A DNA stretch of 64,000 nt, from assembly GCF_025362475.1 (NCBI RefSeq), contig NZ_JANYGH010000067.1, positions 112,151-176,150 on the forward strand, in the 5' to 3' direction. The DNA comes from Mucilaginibacter sp. GTDB taxonomy: Bacteria; Bacteroidota; Bacteroidia; Sphingobacteriales; Sphingobacteriaceae. Below the pieces are notes generated by a model. That model had not been told where the DNA came from, did not search any database, and saw nothing but the letters and a program-made list of their open reading frames with translations. This document shows positions 58,995 to 64,000 of this stretch, piece by piece; the stretch's first letter is position 1, and every line of letters begins with the position of its first letter. Both the position numbers and the translations under genes were made by a program.

Positions 58995-59642
58995 ATGGCA
59001 CTATACAGGTTCAGGGTTACTTTCGAAGATTATGATGACGTGATGAGAGAGATTGATGTGAAATCGAATCAAACTTTCGAAGATTTACACCGCGCAATAC
59101 ACCAGTCAACCGGTTATAATCCCGAATTTTCTTCATCGTTTTATATCAGCAATGATCAATGGACCAAAGGTGAAGAAATAACCTATTTGCCTAATCAAAA
59201 AAGAAAAGATCGTGGCATATCGCTGATGAGCAATGTAAAACTATTAAGCTTTATTGACGATCCGCACCAGAAATTTTATTACACGTTCAATTTTGATCGC
59301 CCGTTTGATTTTCACGTAGAACTGATGAAGATCATTCTTAATGATACACCGGGCACCACATATCCGGCTGTAATTAAATCTGTTGGTGAAGCACCAAAAC
59401 AGTTTGGCAATGTATTCACCCCTACGGCTACAGCTGCGCCTGATGAAGATTTCGACTTTTTAAACGAGATGGCATTCAATCCCGAAGATGCAGAAGACTT
59501 CTCTGAAGTTACAGATGTTGAAACAGACCTACCCGAAGAAAAGGCCGAAGAGGAAGAAGATGATGAATTCGGCAATGAATTCTCTGATGATGAAGGCTTC
59601 GAGGATGACGATAAACCACACCGCGGTGGTGATGATTATTAA
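58995..59642 (+). CDS. PRiA4-ORF3-like domain protein with acidic C-terminus
   Basis: The 215-residue protein has an N-terminal domain of ~150 residues (ALYRFRVTFEDYDDVMREID, NQTFEDLHRAIHQSTGY, FYISNDQWTKGEEITYL) that fits the plasmid pRiA4b ORF-3-like family. A very acidic tail of ~60 residues rich in Glu and Asp follows. The family's function is unknown, although it is often listed with IS1096-type transposon proteins; no transposon is present here. It lies alone between cca and miaA. Confidence 0.78.
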   Translation: MALYRFRVTFEDYDDVMREIDVKSNQTFEDLHRAIHQSTGYNPEFSSSFYISNDQWTKGEEITYLPNQKRKDRGISLMSNVKLLSFIDDPHQKFYYTFNFDRPFDFHVELMKIILNDTPGTTYPAVIKSVGEAPKQFGNVFTPTATAAPDEDFDFLNEMAFNPEDAEDFSEVTDVETDLPEEKAEEEEDDEFGNEFSDDEGFEDDDKPHRGGDDY

Positions 59643-59726
59643 TATAAGTTATAAAGATACTTATACCTGTCATTGCGAGTTAAAAATCCAGTGAATACTG
59701 AAAGCGCAACGACGCGTTAAAGCTAT

Positions 59727-59815
59727 GTCATCCTGAACGTAGTGAAGAATCTGTTATTCGCCCTGTAAAGTCTGCGAATAGATCCTTCACTACGTTCAGG
59801 ATGACAATTTTTTTT
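59727..59815. repeat. Strong 21-bp-stem hairpin repeat (GTCATCCTGAACG type)
   Basis: Arms 59727-59747 and 59785-59805 are perfect inverted copies starting GTCATCCTGAACGTAG. Inside them TATTCGC and GCGAATA pair too. The 3' arm is followed by a run of T to 59816, so on the plus strand it could also terminate transcription. The same GTCATCCTGA...GAAGGATC type occurs widely as an intergenic repeat in several bacterial groups. Confidence 0.85.
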
Positions 59816-59868
59816 TGCAAATGCTTTATTACAAGTAATGAATTTTTATTTCACTGAATAATATCCTC

Positions 59869-60783
59869 ATGCCTCAACCCACTCCTAAAAACCTCATAGT
59901 AGTTGCTGGCCCTACAGCTGTGGGTAAAACAGCTGCCGCTATTGAATTGGCAAAGCATTATAATACTGTTGTAGTATCGGCCGATTCGAGGCAGTTTTTT
60001 AGGGAGATGAGTATTGGTACCGCAAAACCCAATGCAGCAGAACTGGCCCAGGTTAAGCATTATTTTATTGATTCACATTCCATAAATGAGCCTTTCTCTG
60101 TTGGCGACTTTGAAAAACAGGGCCTTGCTTTGCTTGACGAACTTTTTAAAATACATGACCATGTTATTTTGGCAGGTGGCTCGGGGCTTTATATCAAAGC
60201 AATTTGCGAGGGCTTTGACGATCTGCCAACTGCCGATCCAAACACAAGGGAAAAGCTGAACCAGGAACTGGAGGAAAAAGGGTTAACCCACTTGCAGGAA
60301 AAATTAAAAGCTGTTGATCCCGTTTATTACGCCGAGGTTGACCTAAGTAATCCACAACGAATCATAAGGGCATTGGAAGTTTTTGAAAGCTCGGGCAAAC
60401 CCATATCCTTTTACAGGCAATCCACAGTTAATAAGCGCCCATTCAATATTATAAAACTGGCTTTAAATCTCCCGCGCGAAATACTGTACCAACGCATTAA
60501 TGATCGTGTAAACATCATGATGCAGCAGGGTTTATTGGCAGAAGTAACCGCCTTGATGCCTTATCGTGATTTAAACGCATTAAACACCGTAGGATATTCC
60601 GAGATCTTTGATTATTTTGATGGCAAGCTTACCCTTCAAAAAGCTATTGAAATGATTCAGCAAAATACCCGGCGTTTTGCCAAAAGACAGCTCACCTGGT
60701 TTAGAAAAGATACGTCATTTATTTGGTTTGATGCCGGCAACCCGGATGTTATTGCTCAAATGATAACTCAAATTAATGCATGA
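59869..60783 (+). CDS. miaA: tRNA dimethylallyltransferase
   Basis: The 304-residue protein has the P loop VAGPTAVGKTAAAIEL, the substrate-binding SADSRQFFREMSIGTAKP, LAGGSGLYIKAICEGFDDLP and the C-terminal RRFAKRQLTWFRKD. It transfers a dimethylallyl group to A37 of tRNAs reading UNN codons. It is monocistronic and follows a strong hairpin. Confidence 0.96.
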   Translation: MPQPTPKNLIVVAGPTAVGKTAAAIELAKHYNTVVVSADSRQFFREMSIGTAKPNAAELAQVKHYFIDSHSINEPFSVGDFEKQGLALLDELFKIHDHVILAGGSGLYIKAICEGFDDLPTADPNTREKLNQELEEKGLTHLQEKLKAVDPVYYAEVDLSNPQRIIRALEVFESSGKPISFYRQSTVNKRPFNIIKLALNLPREILYQRINDRVNIMMQQGLLAEVTALMPYRDLNALNTVGYSEIFDYFDGKLTLQKAIEMIQQNTRRFAKRQLTWFRKDTSFIWFDAGNPDVIAQMITQINA

Positions 60784-60849
60784 TACTGAGAATCAATATT
60801 CAGTTTCCATCAATGTATTAAACTTAAAATCCATTTAATCACCGCAACA

Positions 60850-60867
60850 TTAGCATAAAATTGCTAA
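60850..60867 (+). promoter_or_regulatory. Small dyad TTAGCA-n6-TGCTAA upstream of cysD
   Basis: A perfect 6-bp dyad lies 62-79 bp upstream of the cysD start, with a third half-site TTGCTAA at 60881-60887. It could be an operator for the sulfate assimilation genes, but there is no other support. Confidence 0.3.
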
Positions 60868-60928
60868 TATTGCAGTTTGATTGCTAAACACTACTATTTA
60901 GGTGGATTTAGCGGAGTTTTAAATTAGC

Positions 60929-61834
60929 ATGCACAAATATTATCTTACTCATCTGCAGGAATTAGAATCAGAAGCCATTTACGTAATAAGGGAAGTGGTT
61001 GCCCAGTTTGATCGTCCTGCTATACTGTTCTCGGGCGGTAAAGACTCTATCGTGGTTACCCACCTGGCCCAAAAAGCCTTCTGGCCGGCCAAAATACCTA
61101 TGCCCCTTATCCACATAGATACCGGGCATAATTTCCCGGAGACCATGGAGTTTCGGGATAAACTGGTTGAAAAACTTGGAGTGCAGCTAATCGTCGGCTC
61201 GGTACAGGAAGCTATCAATAAAGGCCGTGCGGTTGAAGAAAGTGGTATTAATGCAAGCAGAAATGAGTTGCAGATAGTATCCTTATTAGATACCATCGAA
61301 CATCATAAAATTGATGCTGCTATTGGTGGCGCCCGTCGCGATGAAGAAAAAGCCCGTTCAAAAGAACGTTTCTTTTCGCACCGTGATGAGTTTGGCCAGT
61401 GGGATCCTAAAAATCAGCGTCCCGAATTGTGGAACATCTTTAATGGCCGCAAACGTATGGGCGAGCATTTCAGGGTGTTTCCGATAAGTAATTGGACCGA
61501 AATGGATATCTGGAACTACATACTGCAGGAGAATATAGATATCCCTTCCTTATACTTCGCACATAACCGTAATGCTGTTTACCGCGATGGCACCTGGTTA
61601 CCAGCTTCGGAATTTTTGTCACTGCGTGAGGGCGAATCTGTGGAGAATAAACTAATGCGTTTCCGTACGTTAGGTGATATTACCATTACCGGCGGTATTG
61701 AATCTGACGCGGATACCCTGGAAAAAATTGTAGCCGAAGTATCAGCCACCCGCAGTACCGAGCGTGGTAACCGCAGCGATGATAAGCGCTCAGATACCTC
61801 TATGGAAGACAGAAAAAAACAGGGTTATTTTTAA
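60929..61834 (+). CDS. cysD: Sulfate adenylyltransferase subunit 2
   Basis: The 301-residue PP-loop ATPase has AILFSGGKDSIVVTHLAQKA, HIDTGHNFPETMEFRD and the C-terminal GRSEDDRS-like RGNRSDDKRSDTSMEDRKKQ tail. With CysN it makes adenosine 5'-phosphosulfate from ATP and sulfate, the first step of assimilatory sulfate reduction. The cysN gene follows after 65 bp. Confidence 0.97.
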   Translation: MHKYYLTHLQELESEAIYVIREVVAQFDRPAILFSGGKDSIVVTHLAQKAFWPAKIPMPLIHIDTGHNFPETMEFRDKLVEKLGVQLIVGSVQEAINKGRAVEESGINASRNELQIVSLLDTIEHHKIDAAIGGARRDEEKARSKERFFSHRDEFGQWDPKNQRPELWNIFNGRKRMGEHFRVFPISNWTEMDIWNYILQENIDIPSLYFAHNRNAVYRDGTWLPASEFLSLREGESVENKLMRFRTLGDITITGGIESDADTLEKIVAEVSATRSTERGNRSDDKRSDTSMEDRKKQGYF

Positions 61835-61899
61835 ATTAGTCAATTAGCTTTTTAGCTTAAATATAACGTGGGATACCTACAGGAACCACACATTGAATT

Positions 61900-63144
61900 A
61901 TGGAACTATTACGTTTTACAACAGCCGGCAGCGTAGATGACGGAAAGAGCACACTCATAGGACGATTACTTTACGACTCCAAATCCATTTTTGAGGACCA
62001 GATGGAAGCCGTAAAACAATCGAGCGAAAGAAAAGGATTACAGCATATCGATCTTTCATTGCTCACCGATGGTCTGCGATCTGAAAGGGAACAAGGCATT
62101 ACTATTGATGTAGCCTACCGTTACTTTGCTACACCAAAACGTAAATTTATCATAGCCGATACTCCAGGGCACATTCAATACACCCGTAATATGGTTACCG
62201 GTGCATCAACCGCCAATTTAGCGCTGGTGCTGATAGATGCCCGCAAAGGCGTGGTTGAACAAACCTGCAGGCACTCCTTTATCGCTTCGTTATTAAAAAC
62301 TCCTCATATCATCGTCTGCATTAATAAAATGGACCTGGTTGATTACTCGGAAGATGCATACAACAAAGTTGTTGAACAATACGAAGCTTTTGCTGCCAAA
62401 ATAGATGTTACAGATATTCGTTTTGTACCTATCAGCGCGCTTGATGGTGATAATGTGGTAAATGATTCTGTAAATATGCCTTGGTACAAAGGCGAAAGCT
62501 TGTTGCACACGCTGGAAACCATTCACATTGGCAGCGATGAAAACCATTCCGATGCACGTTTCCCTGTGCAAACCGTGATCCGCCCGCATGCAGATGAGTA
62601 TCATGATTACAGGGGATATGCCGGCCGCATAGCCGGTGGCATTTTTAAACCCGGCGACAAAATAACTGTTCTGCCTTCGGGTTTAACGTCGGCTATTAAA
62701 TCTATTGATACGTTTTCAGGCCCTGTTGAAGAAGCCTTTGCCCCTATGTCGGTATCTATCACCCTTGAGGATGATATTGATGTAAGCCGTGGCGATATGA
62801 TAATAAAGCACGATAGTGAGCCACATGTAAGCCAGGATATTGAGGTTATGCTATGCTGGATGGGCACCCGTGGCCCACGCCCCGGTGCTAAATATCACCT
62901 TAAAAACACCACGCGCGAAGTAATGGCCATTATAAAAGAGGTATATTACAAATTAGATATCAACACAATGGAAAAGCTGGAAAATGCCGGCGATATCAAA
63001 ATGAACGAAATGGCCCGTGTACGCCTGCGTACCACTCAGCCTCTTGTTTTTGATGAGTATCGCAAAAACCGCATCACAGGATCATTGATATTGGTTGATG
63101 AAGCGACTAATGAAACGGTTGCCGCGGGAACCATATTGGTGTAG
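61900..63144 (+). CDS. cysN: Sulfate adenylyltransferase subunit 1 (GTPase)
   Basis: The 414-residue EF-Tu-like GTPase has G1 AGSVDDGKSTLIGRLLYDSK, EQGITIDVAYRYFATPKRKF, DTPGHIQYTRNMVTGAS and NKMDLVDY. Beta-barrel domains follow. It is shorter than the ~475-residue enterobacterial CysN and carries no fused CysC (APS kinase). It drives APS synthesis by CysD through GTP hydrolysis. A C-rich hairpin begins immediately after the stop codon, and a terminator lies at 63191-63225. Confidence 0.96.
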   Translation: MELLRFTTAGSVDDGKSTLIGRLLYDSKSIFEDQMEAVKQSSERKGLQHIDLSLLTDGLRSEREQGITIDVAYRYFATPKRKFIIADTPGHIQYTRNMVTGASTANLALVLIDARKGVVEQTCRHSFIASLLKTPHIIVCINKMDLVDYSEDAYNKVVEQYEAFAAKIDVTDIRFVPISALDGDNVVNDSVNMPWYKGESLLHTLETIHIGSDENHSDARFPVQTVIRPHADEYHDYRGYAGRIAGGIFKPGDKITVLPSGLTSAIKSIDTFSGPVEEAFAPMSVSITLEDDIDVSRGDMIIKHDSEPHVSQDIEVMLCWMGTRGPRPGAKYHLKNTTREVMAIIKEVYYKLDINTMEKLENAGDIKMNEMARVRLRTTQPLVFDEYRKNRITGSLILVDEATNETVAAGTILV

Positions 63145-63170
63145 CCCCCCAGCCCCCTAAATGGGGAGCG
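63145..63170 (+). repeat. C-rich hairpin repeat abutting the cysN stop codon
   Basis: Right after the TAG the sequence reads CCCCCCAGCCCCCTAAAT and then GGGGAGCG. The CCCC/GGGG arms form a hairpin. It is the third copy of the element seen after tktN and gyrB, with the same orientation relative to the upstream gene. Confidence 0.75.
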
Positions 63171-63190
63171 TTTTGATTTGCATAAGTACT

Positions 63191-63225
63191 AAAAAAGACC
63201 GATTCGAAAAGAACCGGTCTTTTTT
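63191..63225 (+). terminator. Rho-independent terminator of cysDN
   Basis: The stem AAAAGACCG-A-TTC / GAA-C-CGGTCTTTT has a GAAAA loop and is followed by TT. It lies 47 bp after the cysN stop; with A on one side and T on the other it may act in both directions. Confidence 0.88.
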
Positions 63226-63333
63226 GTATAAATACAAGCCTCGTTTAATGGTAGCGGGCCTGTCTTTTATGTAAGTTAAAGCAAGTGGTTGATCAATTCA
63301 ATAAACCACTCACTCAATCAACCATTCACTTAC

Positions 63334-64000
63334 CTAAATGTACTTTGTTCCAAACTTACTCTTCACATCGGCTACAACCTGTTTAACGCTTTGCTCCTGG
63401 TCTCTCGGGCAAATAAGCAGGGTGTTATTTGATTCCACCACGATAAAGTCATGCAGGCCCCGAAGGATTACCAGCTTTTCGCCGGGTACGTTGACCATGC
63501 AGTTGGATGAATCATACATGATCACCTTATCTGACGGGATAACGGCATTGCCCACGTAATCCTTTTCGGCCAGGTCATAAATAGATGCCCAGGTGCCCAG
63601 GTCGCTCCAGCCAAATTCCGATGGCAGTACGTATACGTTGCCGGCTTTCTCCATCACCCCGTAATCTATCGAAATATTGGTGCAATGCTGGTAAGCTTTG
63701 TCTATATGCGTTTTTTCTTTATCCGTATTATAGTAAGGTTTGGCAGAGGTAAATATCTCGTGCATCTCGGGTAAATACGTATCAAATGCTTTTACGATGG
63801 CTTTTGCCGACCATACAAAGATGCCCGCGTTCCACAAAAAGTCGCCGCTTTGGATAAAGGTTTTGGCTATCTCCAGCGTAGGTTTCTCGGTAAAGGTTTT
63901 AACCTTATGAAAATCTTCGCTAATGGTATTTTCGGTATACTGAATATATCCATAACCGGTATCCGGCCTGGTAGGCTTGATGCCCAGGGTTACCAGGCAA
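63334..64000 (-). CDS. manC: Mannose-1-phosphate guanylyltransferase, C-terminal part (cut by the right window edge)
   Basis: The frame stays open to the window end; it reads LVTLGIKPTRPDTGYGYIQY, then KVKTFTEKPTLEIAKTFIQS, GDFLWNAGIFVW and FGWSDLGTWASIY. These are hallmarks of GDP-mannose pyrophosphorylases, including the KP of the EKP sugar-binding motif. It makes GDP-mannose for glycan synthesis, possibly also for the GT4 enzymes at 24.8-28 kb. At least 222 residues are present; the N-terminal nucleotide-binding GxGGxGxRLxPLSR region lies outside. The protein ends FGTKYI at 63334. Confidence 0.9.
   Translation of the reverse strand, partial: CLVTLGIKPTRPDTGYGYIQYTENTISEDFHKVKTFTEKPTLEIAKTFIQSGDFLWNAGIFVWSAKAIVKAFDTYLPEMHEIFTSAKPYYNTDKEKTHIDKAYQHCTNISIDYGVMEKAGNVYVLPSEFGWSDLGTWASIYDLAEKDYVGNAVIPSDKVIMYDSSNCMVNVPGEKLVILRGLHDFIVVESNNTLLICPRDQEQSVKQVVADVKSKFGTKYI

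Noticed and set aside
58995..59642. The PRiA4-ORF3/IS1096-like gene as evidence of a transposon
   Set aside because: No transposase, terminal repeats or target duplication flank it; the family is common as a lone chromosomal gene in Bacteroidota.
63334..63837. A complete 167-residue protein starting at 63837
   Set aside because: The frame stays open to the window edge with typical GDP-mannose pyrophosphorylase sequence upstream; the apparent start is an internal leucine TTG codon.
1..64000. tRNA or rRNA genes
   Set aside because: Reading for the T-arm GGTTCGAATCC-type sequence with a matching acceptor stem, and for rRNA core sequences, gave nothing convincing; a covariance search was not possible here.

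Overview
The window reads as a chromosomal segment of a Bacteroidota bacterium, most likely Sphingobacteriaceae (Mucilaginibacter or Pedobacter-like). Evidence: Bacteroidota-type TAnnTTTG -7 boxes upstream of at least 13 start codons, a type IX secretion C-terminal sorting domain, a lipoprotein TamA variant (TamL) beside TamB, a transketolase split into two genes, 7TM-DISM hybrid kinases, a 4-hydroxybenzoate-type UbiA prenyltransferase with a menaquinone methyltransferase (menG/ubiE) and GH130/DUF1080 sugar enzymes. Nearly all of it looks like ordinary, vertically inherited chromosome. There is no phage, integrase, transposase, CRISPR array, rRNA or recognisable tRNA gene.

Layout. 1-9 kb: menG (cut by the left edge), a Tat-exported Gfo/Idh/MocA oxidoreductase with a DUF1080 hydrolase, a VOC protein, engB, ubiA-type prenyltransferase overlapping a Crp/Fnr regulator, an atypical SDR and an M3 peptidase. 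9-18 kb is mostly minus strand: an aminotransferase, then (in transcription order) FAH-family hydrolase, M23 peptidase, bcp peroxiredoxin, two transketolase halves, ECF sigma factor, a membrane protein with six tandem 31-residue repeats and a Spy/CpxP-like periplasmic protein; then a tiny T9SS-sorted protein. 18-24 kb: kup potassium transporter, DUF5655 protein, APC permease, PAP2 phosphatase and a membrane-anchored hypothetical protein. 24.8-32.8 kb: two GT4 glycosyltransferases (the first fused to an alpha/alpha-toroid-like domain), a small unknown protein, a GH130 mannoside phosphorylase-family protein and an OmpR-type two-component system; this is the most system-like locus in the window. 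32.8-46 kb: DUF58, trxA, dnaE, tamB-tamL. 46-54 kb: an AT-rich methyltransferase, a retropepsin-like protease, gyrB, an OmpH/Skp lipoprotein, guanine deaminase, a hybrid kinase and an S4/Hsp15 protein. 54-64 kb: dapD, GT4, tsaC, cca, a PRiA4-ORF3-like acidic protein, miaA, cysD-cysN and the C-terminal part of a mannose-1-phosphate guanylyltransferase cut by the right edge.

The gaps between genes are unusually rich in short structured repeats. There are three ~120-150 bp palindromic elements bounded by GTCATTTCGA/TCGAAATGAC. Three copies of a C-rich hairpin lie in the same orientation directly against a stop codon. A 33-bp inverted repeat, a 21-bp-stem GTCATCCTGAACG hairpin and several simple word repeats complete the set. 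The most rewarding points are the putative intracellular mannan (mannogen-like) GT4/GH130 locus, the six-repeat protein of the sigma-factor operon, the stop-codon-linked C-rich hairpins, and a relic antitoxin ORF beside dnaE. Names rest on reading motifs by eye; no database search was possible.
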